A stretch of 64,000 nt of DNA, from NCBI RefSeq assembly GCF_022878925.1, contig NZ_CP084626.1:2728001-2792000 (forward strand), read 5' to 3'. This stretch comes from Caballeronia sp. TF1N1. Lineage in GTDB: Bacteria > Pseudomonadota > Gammaproteobacteria > Burkholderiales > Burkholderiaceae. Positions 54,023-63,556 of this stretch are shown piece after piece. The stretch's first letter is position 1. Every line of letters begins with the position of its first letter. The notes under the pieces are model-generated. The model had not been told where the DNA came from and did not search any database. It worked only from the letters and a program-made list of their open reading frames with translations. The translations under genes and the position numbers were made by a program.

Positions 54023-54781
54023 TCAGCAATTGCCGGACATCGCCGTGCGGGCGCGTGCGACGAATTGTTGAATGGCCTCGGTGGTCGCCCAATGCTCGTC
54101 GAACGGCGTTTCGGCGCCTCCTGCGCGGCTGAAATACAACGCCACGTGGCTCCCCGGATGATAGTTGACGCGAACGCCTTTCCTGGCTTCCAGGCGATAA
54201 CAACCGTAAATGTCGATGATTGCATTTGAAAGCGCCGAATCCTCGCCGCCATAACGCCGGAAAACTTCTGCTGTAGCGAAGCCGCCCAGCGCAAGGAAGG
54301 TTGCGCGCTGAATTACAAGCGTGCTCGCCACCGTGTCGCTCATGATGTCGGCGTGGCGTTCGAAGTCGGGGAAAGCACGCAGTTCGGCGGGAAAGTCGCT
54401 GAAATCGGCGCTGAAACGGACTGCGGGTTGCCGAGGCGTGTTGCGCAGATAGAGTACGGCAGTCGCCAGTGCGCCTGGCTGGTACTCGTCGTCGGCGTCG
54501 AGGAACGCAAGAATGGAGTGTGCCGCAAAGTTCGCACCGCGATTGCGCGCCCGAGCCGGACCGCCGTTTTCCGGCATCTGCACCAGCTCGACGCGTCGGT
54601 CCTTGAGGGAATAAAACTTCGCGACCGCCGCCGATGCGTCCTGCGAGCCATCGTCCACCACGATGATCTGCGCTGCTTCGGTTTGCAAAAGACAACTATC
54701 GAGCGCGCGTGCCAGCGTTTTTGCCGAGTTGAAACAAGGAATGATGACTGAGACGCCGGAGCGCTGAGAGACTAGTGACAT
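54023..54781 (-). CDS. Glycosyltransferase family 2
   Basis: 252 residues. SVIIPCFNSAKTLARALDSCLLQT, IIVVDDGSQDAS and ILAFLDADDEYQPGAL (the DxD-type metal site) define a GT-A fold family 2 enzyme. PENGGPARARNRGANFA is also typical. It lacks membrane segments, so it acts on the cytosolic face. No sugar-polymer cluster surrounds it; acceptor and donor are unknown. Confidence 0.88.
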   Translation of the reverse strand: MSLVSQRSGVSVIIPCFNSAKTLARALDSCLLQTEAAQIIVVDDGSQDASAAVAKFYSLKDRRVELVQMPENGGPARARNRGANFAAHSILAFLDADDEYQPGALATAVLYLRNTPRQPAVRFSADFSDFPAELRAFPDFERHADIMSDTVASTLVIQRATFLALGGFATAEVFRRYGGEDSALSNAIIDIYGCYRLEARKGVRVNYHPGSHVALYFSRAGGAETPFDEHWATTEAIQQFVARARTAMSGNC

Positions 54782-54879
54782 TGGGCTCTAACCGAAAAGT
54801 TGAGCCCGGATTGTCGCAAGAGATGCTCTGAGAATCGCTAGCGAAAACTCCTAAACAGCGGCGCGTGCGCGTAATTTGC

Positions 54880-55602
54880 CTATATCGGCAACATGCTCAA
54901 AACCGGCGCGAGCAGCACCATCACCACGCCCGCGATCATCATCGTCAAGCTGGCGACAACGCCCTCTTCGTTCCCGAGTTCGCGCGCCTTCGCGGTGCCG
55001 ACGCCATGCGCCGCCGCGCCGAACAACGCGCCGCGCGCAAGCCGCGTGCGCAGCGGCACCAGCGCCAGCACGATCTCGCCGAAGAGCATGCCGCACACGC
55101 CCGTCGCGATGACGAAAAGCGCGGTCAGATCGCGCGGCGCGTGAATCTTGTCGGATACCGCGAGCGCAAATGGCGTCGATATCGAACGCGTCGCGAGACT
55201 GCGCTGCAGTTCCGGCGACAGATGCAGCAACTTCGCAAGCGCAATCGACCCGCCGACCGCCACCAGAATGCCAACCGTCACTCCGACGCTCAACGAAATC
55301 CAGTGCCGCTTCAGGAGCGACCGGTACTCGTAGATCGGCACCGCGAACGCCACGGTGGCTGGCCCGAGCAGCCACATGAGCCAGCGCGTATCGGCGAAAT
55401 AGACGGGGTATGGAATGCGCGCCGTCACGACGATCACCGCAAGCACCGCCGGGACAGCCAGAAGCGGCGTCAGCCACGGACTTTTGAAGCGCGCGTAAAG
55501 CCGCTTCGACACGAAGTACAGGACGACGGTCATCACGAAACATCCGGCAGCGATCAGCCGTGCAGCGTCGTCTTGGAGCAGCGAAGCGTAGAAGTGGCTC
55601 AT
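54880..55602 (-). CDS. CidB/LrgB family membrane protein
   Basis: 240 residues with about seven hydrophobic segments. ALAVSDKIHAPRDLTALFVIATGVCGMLFGE and ALFGAAAHGVGTAKARELGNEEGVVASL are the LrgB signature. Paired with the CidA/LrgA gene three bases upstream. The pair is linked to control of murein hydrolase export, cell lysis and, in some bacteria, pyruvate or glycolate transport; function here is inferred. Confidence 0.9.
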   Translation of the reverse strand: MSHFYASLLQDDAARLIAAGCFVMTVVLYFVSKRLYARFKSPWLTPLLAVPAVLAVIVVTARIPYPVYFADTRWLMWLLGPATVAFAVPIYEYRSLLKRHWISLSVGVTVGILVAVGGSIALAKLLHLSPELQRSLATRSISTPFALAVSDKIHAPRDLTALFVIATGVCGMLFGEIVLALVPLRTRLARGALFGAAAHGVGTAKARELGNEEGVVASLTMMIAGVVMVLLAPVLSMLPI

Positions 55603-55605
55603 GGC

Positions 55606-56064
55606 TCAGGCGCGCGCCGCTTGGCGCGCGTTGAGCGCCCGGCGCAGCGCGAGGTGACGCTCCAGGCGCGCCGCTCGATCCACGGCGAACGCCACCGCCA
55701 CCATCACCATCAGCGTTCCCGCGACGACAACCAGCGCCAAACGCCAGCCTTCTTCCATGAAAAGCCCGCCGTATTGGACCGCCGCCACGGCCGCCGGGAT
55801 GAAGAACAGCAGCATGTCCGACAGCAGCCAGTCGGCGCCCGCCTTCACCCAGCGCGGCGCCACGCCGCCGCAGAACAGGAGCGCCAACAACGCGACTAGT
55901 CCGACGACGCCACCTGGCACCGGCAGCGCCAGCTTGCGCGCGGCCAGGTCCGCGACGAACCAGATCGCCGCGAGCGCCGCCGATTGAATCGCGATGCGCG
56001 TCACGCGAGCAAACGCCATGCGGGCGTTGGCGAAGGCGGAAGGGGCGGAAAGAACGGTGGACAT
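55606..56064 (-). CDS. CidA/LrgA family holin-like protein
   Basis: 152 residues with four hydrophobic segments; LPVPGGVVGLVALLALLF, KAGADWLLSDMLLFFIPAAVAAVQY are CidA/LrgA blocks. ATG 56064 is the sensible start (MSTVLSAPS). Divergent from the LysR gene at 56177 with a 112-base shared promoter region, the usual cidABR layout. Confidence 0.9.
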   Translation of the reverse strand: MSTVLSAPSAFANARMAFARVTRIAIQSAALAAIWFVADLAARKLALPVPGGVVGLVALLALLFCGGVAPRWVKAGADWLLSDMLLFFIPAAVAAVQYGGLFMEEGWRLALVVVAGTLMVMVAVAFAVDRAARLERHLALRRALNARQAARA

Positions 56065-56176
56065 GGCGGGCTCGGGGCGAATGACTAGGGTTAACCTGTA
56101 GGCGGAGTATAAGTGCACCATTTACATAAAAAAAATGACTTAGCATTATCCAAATCATTCCAATCTGGAATCTCAC

Positions 56177-57118
56177 ATGGAATTGCGCGCGTTGAGGTAT
56201 TTCGTCGAGGTGGTCAAGCAAAAGAGCTTCACTGCTGCCGCCGAGCATATGTTCGTCACTCAGCCGACCATCAGCAAAATGGTCAAGTCACTGGAAGACG
56301 AGGTCGGCTCGCCGCTTTTATTGCGGGAAGGCCGTCAGATGGTCCTGACCGATGCCGGACAAATCGTCTATCAGCGTGGCGTCGATGTGCTCGCGGCCCA
56401 TGCGCGGCTCGAAGCGGAACTGAACGATCTGGGCACGTTCGGGCGTGGCACGCTGACGATCGGCATTCCGCCGATGGGCGGCGCGCTCTTCACGCCCGTC
56501 ATTGCTGCTTTCAGGGAGCGGTATCCGAAAATCGAGCTGAAGCTGTTCGAGCAAGGCTCAAAGGCGATCGAGGCTGCGTTGATCGAAGGCGAACTCGAAC
56601 TTGGCGGCGTGCTGCAGCCAGTCGATGCCGAAACGTTCGATGTGCTGCCCGTCAGCCGGCAACTCTTGTGGCTCGTGGCGCAAAAAGGTTCGCGCTGGGA
56701 CGGTCTGAACGAGGTAGTGCTCGCCGATCTGGCAGCCGAACCCTTTGTGTTCTACGGCGAAAGTCTCGCGCTCAACGACGTCGTGCTGAACGCGTGCCGC
56801 GCGGCGGGGTTCGCGCCGACGATCGTCGGTCGCAGCGGGCATTGGGATTTCATGGCGGCGTTGGTACAGGCTGGCATCGGCATCGCGCTGTTGCCCGCGC
56901 CTTATTGTGGCCGCCTGGATGCCGAGGCGTTCACCTGCCGGCCGGTCGTCGCGCCCGAGATTCGCTGGGATATGGCCGTCGGCTGGCGGCGCAACGGATA
57001 TCTGTCGCATGCGGCGCGAGCGTGGATCGAAGTCGCGCGCGAAATACTGCCCGCGAATGTCGATCAGGATTTCATGGCCGATGGCTTTCCGCGGCTGAAG
57101 CGTGGCGAGGCGCTGTAA
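56177..57118 (+). CDS. LysR family regulator, CidR-like
   Basis: 313 residues. MELRALRYFVEVVKQKSFTAAAEHMFVTQPTISKMVKSLEDEVGSPLL is a LysR helix-turn-helix with the unusual but CidR-typical QPTISKMV; the effector domain follows. Divergent from cidAB, which it probably activates in response to acetate or overflow metabolites as CidR does in staphylococci (inference). Confidence 0.9.
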   Translation: MELRALRYFVEVVKQKSFTAAAEHMFVTQPTISKMVKSLEDEVGSPLLLREGRQMVLTDAGQIVYQRGVDVLAAHARLEAELNDLGTFGRGTLTIGIPPMGGALFTPVIAAFRERYPKIELKLFEQGSKAIEAALIEGELELGGVLQPVDAETFDVLPVSRQLLWLVAQKGSRWDGLNEVVLADLAAEPFVFYGESLALNDVVLNACRAAGFAPTIVGRSGHWDFMAALVQAGIGIALLPAPYCGRLDAEAFTCRPVVAPEIRWDMAVGWRRNGYLSHAARAWIEVAREILPANVDQDFMADGFPRLKRGEAL

Positions 57119-57163
57119 TGCGTTGAACGGGAATTCCCTTGCCTGATGCGCCTGGCGCGCAGT

Positions 57164-57206
57164 AAAAAAAGCGCCGAACCGCTTCAGAGCGGTCCGGCGC
57201 TTTTTC
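57164..57206. terminator. Strong bidirectional terminator
   Basis: AAAAAAAGCGCCG-A-ACCGCT, loop TCAG, AGCGGT-C-CGGCGCTTTTT: a 12-bp stem with one mismatch and T-runs on both strands, between the convergent LysR and DUF937-OmpA genes. Confidence 0.9.
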
Positions 57207-57237
57207 GACGCATCGCGCCCGAGATGGCGCGTGAAGC

Positions 57238-58941
57238 TCAGTCGGCTTGCTTGAACTCGATACGTCGATTAGCCATGCGGCCAGCGGCGGTCGAGTTGTC
57301 GGCGACCGGATTGGCGTCGCCAAAGCCTTGAGCCGTCAGCGAATCAGAAGGAATGCCGTGCTGAACCAGGTACGAACGCACCGCTTCCGCACGCTTCTTC
57401 GACAACTGAAGATTCAGCGCCGCGCCGCCCGTGTTGTCCGAATAGCCTGCGATCTGAAGCTGAATTGGCTTTGCTTGCGTGTCGCAGGCCTTCAGCGCCT
57501 TCGCCGATGCAGCGAGCGCCGCCATGGCAACCGGCGGCGGCGTGTTCGAACCGGTGCCGAAGTTGACCGGCTTCAGGTTCAGCGTCTTGACGATAGACGG
57601 AGCCGAGCAGGCATCCGCGTCTTGATTGGCTTGCGCTTCCGATGCCGGAGCCGCAACCGGAGCCGATTGCGTGCCGACCGTCCAGCCGGCGCCGAACAGC
57701 GCCTTCAGCTTGTCGACCCAGCCGAGCTTCGGCTCGCTTGCGCCGCCGCTCAAGGTGATCGTGTCGCCGGTAATCTGCAGATCGGCGCCCGGCAGCGTCA
57801 TCAACGGCAGCAGGCCTTCGAGCTTGTCGAGCCACGCGGCGGGCTTCGTGTCGGGATCGACGGTCACGTTCGCGTGGAACTTGTCCGCGCCGAGCTTGGC
57901 CGACAGCATGTCGATCAGGCGTTGACGTTCCTGCTCGCTGTTCACCGTGGCTTTCAGCGTGGGAATGCCGGAGGCGTCGACCGTCATGGACAGGCTTGCG
58001 TCCTTGCCCGGCAAAATGGTCGGCAACGATGCCTGATCGGGCGCCACAGCCGTGGCTTGCGATGCCTGATCGTCACTGGCGCTAGCGCTGGCGCTGGCTG
58101 CAGATGCGGCGTCGGATGCCGCCGAGGCGTCCGTGCGCGTTTCGGCCGTCATGTCTTTCGACTTGTTTTCGGTCGAACAGCCGCGCGCAACGAGCGCGGC
58201 CAGCAACGCGAGGGCAGCGGCGTTGGCGACCCACAGCCATTTGCGGCGCGGACCCTTGTCGTTTGTTTGCGCGGTTTCCACGGCCGGTTCTTGTTCGCCA
58301 TGAATGGGGAACGACGCTGCTTCTTGGGTAGCCGGATGACCGAGATGCGAGGACACCGCCTTCAACCGCGAGGCCACGCCCGCGAGGAACGCGCCGACCG
58401 AGCCGAGCCCCAGCGCATTCGCGAACGAATCCGTCATGTTGGCCCGCACGACCGGCAGTTGATGCCCGAGCAGCGTGGGCAACTGGCCGATATGGCCGTT
58501 GTGCTGCGTGAAATGGCGCTTGAGGATACCGAGAATGGTCGCGCCCACGACGCCCGACAACGTGCGCGATGCGCTCGCTGCCACGCCCGTGTATTCGGAA
58601 ATACGCTCGGCGAGCGCATTGAGATTGTCGTGCGAGGCAATGACGCCATCCACCGTCGAATGGGTGGCGAGGAGCGTTTGCATGCCTTCGTCGTTGAGAA
58701 CGAAGTGCGGCAGTTCCTCGGCGATATGCGTGTTCACGCCCGGCGACATGACGGATGCAAACAGATTGCGTGCGCCATCCAGCGACGCCGCCTTGTTCAT
58801 CATCGAGCCGATGAGTGCTGGCGCGCATAGTCCGACGACGCGCCTCGCGGACTCCTGCGTGCAGCCAACGCGTGCAGCCAGGTGTTGCAATACGCTCTCG
58901 GTCAAGGCGCCTTGAACGAGTTGATTGAGGTTGATGCTCAT
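57238..58941 (-). CDS. DUF937-OmpA fusion envelope protein
   Basis: 567 residues in three parts. Residues 1-200 are a DUF937 domain (LNQLVQGALTESVLQHLAAR, SASRTLSGVVGATILGILKRHF, ALGLGSVGAFLAGVASRL). A membrane segment at about 235-255 (WLWVANAAALALLAALVARGC) and an Ala/Ser/Asp linker follow. The rest is periplasmic, ending in an OmpA C-terminal peptidoglycan-binding domain (NFGTGSNTPPP, IAGYSDNTGGAALNLQLSKKRAEAV, ANRRIEFKQAD). It would span the inner membrane with DUF937 inside and grip the cell wall. A BON-like region may lie before OmpA. Physiological role unknown. Confidence 0.86.
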   Translation of the reverse strand: MSINLNQLVQGALTESVLQHLAARVGCTQESARRVVGLCAPALIGSMMNKAASLDGARNLFASVMSPGVNTHIAEELPHFVLNDEGMQTLLATHSTVDGVIASHDNLNALAERISEYTGVAASASRTLSGVVGATILGILKRHFTQHNGHIGQLPTLLGHQLPVVRANMTDSFANALGLGSVGAFLAGVASRLKAVSSHLGHPATQEAASFPIHGEQEPAVETAQTNDKGPRRKWLWVANAAALALLAALVARGCSTENKSKDMTAETRTDASAASDAASAASASASASDDQASQATAVAPDQASLPTILPGKDASLSMTVDASGIPTLKATVNSEQERQRLIDMLSAKLGADKFHANVTVDPDTKPAAWLDKLEGLLPLMTLPGADLQITGDTITLSGGASEPKLGWVDKLKALFGAGWTVGTQSAPVAAPASEAQANQDADACSAPSIVKTLNLKPVNFGTGSNTPPPVAMAALAASAKALKACDTQAKPIQLQIAGYSDNTGGAALNLQLSKKRAEAVRSYLVQHGIPSDSLTAQGFGDANPVADNSTAAGRMANRRIEFKQAD

Positions 58942-59255
58942 TGAGAAGACTTCCAGAAGAGGCCTGTAAACCTCAGGCCATAAGGGTCTCGGCGATTATA
59001 GGTTCGGCCTCCTGTCCGTCAGCCGTGGTAGCCAAACAATCGGATTTCTCTCATCCGGTTGGTCTTTAAGAGTTCGCATCAGAAAAATATAGGAATGGTT
59101 TAAGACCAAACGCGAGCGCCCGGCCAGATTGAAGCGAGCGGCAGCGCTACACGCTAGTCGGGCGTGCGGCCTATCATCGTTAAATAGAGATAGAGGATCA
59201 TTTTTGACCACGCGTGTTGCGATTAGCCGACGCAAGCTCGCACGGGAGACACACG
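58942..59255. other. Divergent intergenic region
   Basis: 314 bases between the DUF937-OmpA and AidB-like genes. A CGGAT-N7-ATCCG dyad lies at 59041-59057 and GGTCTT/AAGACC arms at 59061 and 59102. These may be regulator sites. No gene recognised. Confidence 0.45.
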
Positions 59256-60944
59256 ATGAACCACGCACCCTTGTTCGAGACACACGAAGTCACGAATCAG
59301 TCGCCGCCGCTTGTTGACTACGACGCCTTCGCCGCGGACCGCGCGCTCGTTGCCGCGCTCGAGCGCGAAGGCGCGCACTGGCATGCCGAGGCGCTCCACC
59401 GCGACGGCCGCGCGCTTACACAACCGGAAGTGCTCGCGCTCGCCGATCTCGCCAACCGGCATACGCCAGATCTGAGCACGCACAGCGCGCGTGGCGAGCG
59501 TATCGACGCAATCGAGTTTCATCCGGCCTGGCATGAACTGCTGCGACGTCTGCGGCAAGAAGGTCTGCACGCGCTGCCGTTCGAACCTTCGGCGCGCGCC
59601 GGGTCGATGGCCGCGCGCGCCGCCGGTTATTTTCTGCACGGACAACTCGAATCCGGATCGCTGTGTCCGGTCACGATGACCTTCGCGAGCATCCCCGTTT
59701 TGCGCAATGAACCCGCGCTTTATGAACGGCTCGCCGCACCGCTCCTGTCGCGCGAGCACGATTCGCGCGACATCGCCCTCGAAGCCGGCAAGCGATCGAT
59801 GTTGATCGGCATGGGCATGACCGAAAAGCAGGGCGGCTCCGACGTGCGCGGCAATCGCACGCGCGCGCATGCGCTCGGCACACCCGGGCGCGGCGGGGAC
59901 TATCGGTTAATCGGACACAAGTGGTTTTTCTCGGCGCCGCAGTGCGACGCGCATCTCGTGCTCGCGCGCACGGCGGACGAAGGCGGACTCTCCTGCTTCT
60001 ACGTGCCGCGCTTTGTGCCCGACGGCCGCAAGAACGCCGTGCACGTGCAGCGTCTGAAGGACAAGCTCGGTAATCGCTCGAACGCGAGCAGCGAAGTCGA
60101 GTTTCTCGATGCCTACGGCGTGATGATCGGCGATGAAGGACGCGGCGTGCCGACCATCATCGAAATGGCGAACTACACGCGGCTCGATTGCGTGATCGGC
60201 AGCGCGGCGTTGATGCGCGCGGCGCTGGTCGAAGCGATCCATCATGCGCGGCATCGCAGCGCGTTTGGCGCGCATCTCGCCGATCAGCCCTTGATGCGCA
60301 ACGTGCTCGCCGACCTCGCGCTCGAATCGGAAGCCGCGACGGTGCTGTTCATGCGGCTGGCCGGGGCGTTCGAGCAGAGCGCATCGGCGGGAGCGGCGTT
60401 GCGCGAACGCGCGTGGCGGCGCATCGTCACGCCTGCGGCGAAGTTCTGGGTCTGCAAGCGCGCGCTCGAATTCACCGGCGAGGCGATGGAAGTGTGGGGC
60501 GGCAACGGCTACGTCGAAACCGGGCCGATGGCGAGGTTTTATCGCGAGGCGCCGGTCAATTCGATCTGGGAGGGTTCGGGCAACGTCATGTGTCTAGACG
60601 TGCTGCGTGCGTTCGAGCGCGAGCAGGACGCGGCGCACGCACTATTCGACGACTGGCGCGATACGGCAAGCGCGCATCCGGCGCTCGGTGCGGCTTTGCA
60701 GACGCTCTTGACTAGTTTGACGAGCGATCCGGCGTCGCGCGAGGCATCGGCGCGGCGCATCGCGCAGCAATTGACCTTATGTGCACAAGGCGTATTGTTG
60801 GCGAGACATGCGCCGGACGAGGTGGCACAGGCGTTCATCGAAACCCGTTTGGGCGATGCGCGCGGCGAAACCGGCCGCGTGTATGGCACGTTGCCCGCGC
60901 GCTTCGATCATGCGGCGATCGTGAGGCGGGCTTTCGAGTTTTAG
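59256..60944 (+). CDS. aidB: AidB-like acyl-CoA dehydrogenase
   Basis: 562 residues. MGMTEKQGGSDVRGNRTRAHAL, LIGHKWFFSAPQCDAHLVLART, RLKDKLGNRSNASSEVEF and MEVWGGNGYVETGPMARFYREAPVNSIWEGSGNVMCLDVLRA are acyl-CoA dehydrogenase blocks in the AidB subfamily, including its long N-terminal extension (FEPSARAGSMAARAAGYFLHGQLESGSLCPVTMT). AidB is linked to protection from alkylating agents. GGGAGACACACG precedes ATG 59256. Convergent with the flagellar genes, overlapping by four bases. Confidence 0.92.
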   Translation: MNHAPLFETHEVTNQSPPLVDYDAFAADRALVAALEREGAHWHAEALHRDGRALTQPEVLALADLANRHTPDLSTHSARGERIDAIEFHPAWHELLRRLRQEGLHALPFEPSARAGSMAARAAGYFLHGQLESGSLCPVTMTFASIPVLRNEPALYERLAAPLLSREHDSRDIALEAGKRSMLIGMGMTEKQGGSDVRGNRTRAHALGTPGRGGDYRLIGHKWFFSAPQCDAHLVLARTADEGGLSCFYVPRFVPDGRKNAVHVQRLKDKLGNRSNASSEVEFLDAYGVMIGDEGRGVPTIIEMANYTRLDCVIGSAALMRAALVEAIHHARHRSAFGAHLADQPLMRNVLADLALESEAATVLFMRLAGAFEQSASAGAALRERAWRRIVTPAAKFWVCKRALEFTGEAMEVWGGNGYVETGPMARFYREAPVNSIWEGSGNVMCLDVLRAFEREQDAAHALFDDWRDTASAHPALGAALQTLLTSLTSDPASREASARRIAQQLTLCAQGVLLARHAPDEVAQAFIETRLGDARGETGRVYGTLPARFDHAAIVRRAFEF

Positions 60945-61240
60945 CGGCGTCCCGCTTCCCTCACCGGCTCCTCGTTCTCCAGCCGATAAACCCAGGCCAG
61001 CAGTTCCGCCACCGCCTGATAAAGCGCGGGGGGAATATGCGAATCGAGATCGACCTGCATCAAGAGCGACACCATTTCCGGCGAGTCATGGACATACACG
61101 CCCGCTTCCTTCGCGCGCTGCACGATCATTTCCGCGACCACGCCGTAGCCCTTTGCCACGACGCGCGGCGTCGTTTCGCGGCTGCCCGCATCGTAAGTGA
61201 GCGCGGTGGCCTGCTTGCGCGAATACAGTGGATTGCTCAT
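60941..61240 (-). CDS. FlhB C-terminal-domain-like flagellar protein
   Basis: 99 residues. ALTYDAGSRETTPRVVAKGYGVVAEMIVQRAKEAGVYVHDSPEMVSLLMQVDLDSHIPPALYQAVAELLAWVYRLE is the part of FlhB after its NPTH autocleavage site, without the membrane domain and without NPTH. Such FlhX/FhlB proteins can substitute for the cleaved FlhB C-domain. Start overlaps the fliK stop as ATGA. Probably tunes export-substrate switching with FliK. Confidence 0.87.
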   Translation of the reverse strand: MSNPLYSRKQATALTYDAGSRETTPRVVAKGYGVVAEMIVQRAKEAGVYVHDSPEMVSLLMQVDLDSHIPPALYQAVAELLAWVYRLENEEPVREAGRR

Positions 61241-62559
61241 GTCACTTCTCCACCCGGCGGCGCGCGGAATAAATGCTCGAGCGGCGAACGCACCGGTTTC
61301 GGCGCATCCAGGTCGATGTCGCCCGTGGCGGCGCCCGAGCCATCCATCGAACGCACGCTGAACGACGCCAGCGCGATGCCCGCCGCTTCGAGCTGACGCT
61401 GGAACGCGGCGGCATCGGCGGAAAAACGCGATGCGCCCGTATCGCTCGCCCTCAGACGCGCGACCAGCTTGTCGCCGGTCAGCACGAGTTCGGCGTCCAC
61501 CATGCCGAGCGCGGGCAACGACAACGTGACGCGCGTGCGCCACGCGCGTTGCTCGCTGGTATCCACTGCGGGACGCGGCTCTCGCGCCACTTCCCAGTCG
61601 AAACGCGTCCCCGGCCACGCTTCGCCCTGCCAGCGGAATTGCTCGTTGGCGAGTATGTCGAGTTGCTGACGCACGACCGTGAGCGTCGCTGGATGAATAC
61701 CCGCATCGAGCGATGCCTGCAGCGCCGATTCATGCTGGCTCGGCTGCGGCGCGGCGGGCGGCGAAGCGGGCGAGGACGGCGCGCTTTGCGAATTCGACAG
61801 CGCCAGCGCGGGCGCATCCCGTACCGATGCCGCGAGCGCCGCCGCTTGCTGCGGCGTTTGCGGCATCGCGACGTTATGCGTTTCGGCGTGCAGATCGGAC
61901 AGATCGGTTTGTGTCGAGGCAAACGCCGGTGGGCGCGTGTCGTCGAAGGCGGCATCGCGCGCGATGCTTTCGTCGCCCGGCAAATCGAGCGGCAAGGTCA
62001 GCGCGCGCGGATCGATGCGCGCCTGCGGTTCGCTCGCGAGCGACGCCGTGCTGCGCTGCCCGGCCATCCATTGCACGAGATGCGACTCGTAGAAGAGGCC
62101 GCTTTGCGCCACCGTTTTCGCAAGCTCCGATGCCAGCGCGGACGCCGGCAACGGCGGCAGATTCTGGCTCGCCGCACGCGCGGCCGCGACGGCGGCGGCA
62201 TTGGAGGAGAAAGCGGTATCGAAAAGCCCCGTGGTCAGCGCGGCGAACGCGCTCGCGGGACGCGGCGGTGTCGGCCAGAGCGGGGCATCGCCGAGAATCG
62301 CGGGCGCGGCGCCGCCCAGGCGGGAAATGACATCGAGCGTGCGGGCCACGCTCGACAGTTCGGTTTGCGCGGACGCCACCGGAGCGAGCGTCGGCGCGGA
62401 TGCGCCCGCCGCGGTTCCGGCGGGCGTCGCGACGGACAAGGAAACGCCCGTCTGCGTGGTCGGCTGGCCGGTCGAACCGGCGTTGGCGCGCAGCGCGGAC
62501 AGAAGGAGCTCGGTCCGGCTGGCGATAATCGTGGCGATCGCGGAATCGAGTCCTGACAT
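61237..62559 (-). CDS. fliK: Flagellar hook-length control protein FliK
   Basis: 440 residues, Ala/Pro/Ser-rich and low-complexity through the middle as expected of a molecular ruler, with a C-terminal Flg_hook domain (TRVTLSLPALGMVDAELVLTGDKLVARLRASDTGASRFSADAAAFQRQLEAAGI). It measures hook length and switches the export gate specificity. Its gene lies downstream of fliS and fliT and overlaps the FlhB-C-like gene. Confidence 0.88.
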   Translation of the reverse strand: MSGLDSAIATIIASRTELLLSALRANAGSTGQPTTQTGVSLSVATPAGTAAGASAPTLAPVASAQTELSSVARTLDVISRLGGAAPAILGDAPLWPTPPRPASAFAALTTGLFDTAFSSNAAAVAAARAASQNLPPLPASALASELAKTVAQSGLFYESHLVQWMAGQRSTASLASEPQARIDPRALTLPLDLPGDESIARDAAFDDTRPPAFASTQTDLSDLHAETHNVAMPQTPQQAAALAASVRDAPALALSNSQSAPSSPASPPAAPQPSQHESALQASLDAGIHPATLTVVRQQLDILANEQFRWQGEAWPGTRFDWEVAREPRPAVDTSEQRAWRTRVTLSLPALGMVDAELVLTGDKLVARLRASDTGASRFSADAAAFQRQLEAAGIALASFSVRSMDGSGAATGDIDLDAPKPVRSPLEHLFRAPPGGEVT

Positions 62560-62634
62560 GCCGGCATCCTGGAAAGACCGCGCGCGAGGGCCGGGCCAGA
62601 CGCCGGAAGAGTTTTCCGTCGCAAGCCGCGTTGT

Positions 62635-62964
62635 CTAGCGCAGTCCGATCATCTTTTTAAGTACGCGCGCCGGGCTGTTGGTCGTGAAGAGCGCGGAAAG
62701 ACGCGCGAGGCTCGGCGAACTGAGGTCGCGAATCGCGGCATCGTCGGCGAGGATCTTCTTCACGAGGTCCAGCTTGCGCGCACGGGCGGTGTCGTCGAGT
62801 TCCGAGCCGGTATCCACGTCCTTCAACCGTTCGATCAACTCGCGATACCTGCCCTGCATCGTCTTCAATTCGCTCCACTCGCCACTGCGCGCCGCAGCCA
62901 GCATCTGGCCGGACAGCGCAGCAATCGCCTCGTAGTGCGCGAAATATTCGTCTGTGGTATTCAT
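62635..62964 (-). CDS. fliT: Flagellar chaperone FliT
   Basis: 109 residues, mostly helical (YFAHYEAIAALSGQMLAAARSGEWSELKTMQGRYRELIERLKDV). Size, composition and position directly after fliS mark FliT, the FliD chaperone. Sequence conservation in this family is low, so context carries much of the call. Confidence 0.82.
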   Translation of the reverse strand: MNTTDEYFAHYEAIAALSGQMLAAARSGEWSELKTMQGRYRELIERLKDVDTGSELDDTARARKLDLVKKILADDAAIRDLSSPSLARLSALFTTNSPARVLKKMIGLR

Positions 62965-62993
62965 TCTTGTCAGGCAGTCGCCATGGCTGCCGC

Positions 62994-63413
62994 TCAGACG
63001 GCTGCCGCGGTCGTTCTCGCCACTTCCGGTCCAATGCCGACCCACGCCTCTTCGAGCGTAGCCAGCAGATTGTCCACTTCCACGAGCATCGACTCGTCCT
63101 GGTTCAGATTCGCTTCCAGGAGCCGGCGTGCCATGTACGAGTACAGCGCGTCCAGACGCAGCGCGACTTCGCCGCCCGCTTCCTTGTTGAGCGCCTGCTG
63201 CAACCCGGTCTCGATGATGTTGATCGCCTTGCTGATCGCCGTTCCGCGCGCGCCCACGTTCTTCTGCTGCAAGTGCATCCGCGCCTGTGCAATCGACTGC
63301 CGCGCGCCCTGATAGAGCATCACGATCAGCCGGTGCGGGCTCGCTCCCATCACCCCTGTCTGAACGCCGACGCGTGCATATGCGTTGGCTCCCGCCTGTC
63401 CTGGGGAATACAT
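62994..63413 (-). CDS. fliS: Flagellar chaperone FliS
   Basis: 139 residues. AYARVGVQTGVMGASPHRLIVMLYQGARQSIAQARMHLQ and IIETGLQQALNKEAGGEVALRLDALYSYMARRLLEANL are FliS blocks. It binds the C-terminus of flagellin before export. It is the first gene after the sigma-28-type promoter at 63557-63583. Confidence 0.95.
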   Translation of the reverse strand: MYSPGQAGANAYARVGVQTGVMGASPHRLIVMLYQGARQSIAQARMHLQQKNVGARGTAISKAINIIETGLQQALNKEAGGEVALRLDALYSYMARRLLEANLNQDESMLVEVDNLLATLEEAWVGIGPEVARTTAAAV

Positions 63414-63556
63414 CCGTGGTTCTCCTTATGCGATACCGAATAACGCCCGCGGCACGTGGCGCGCGGTGCTCGGACGACGGCGCAAAGGCCGCTTCGTCCG
63501 ACCGGTAAGAATCGGTGCTGGCGATCGAACCATCGTTCGCCGTGCTGTTATCGAGG

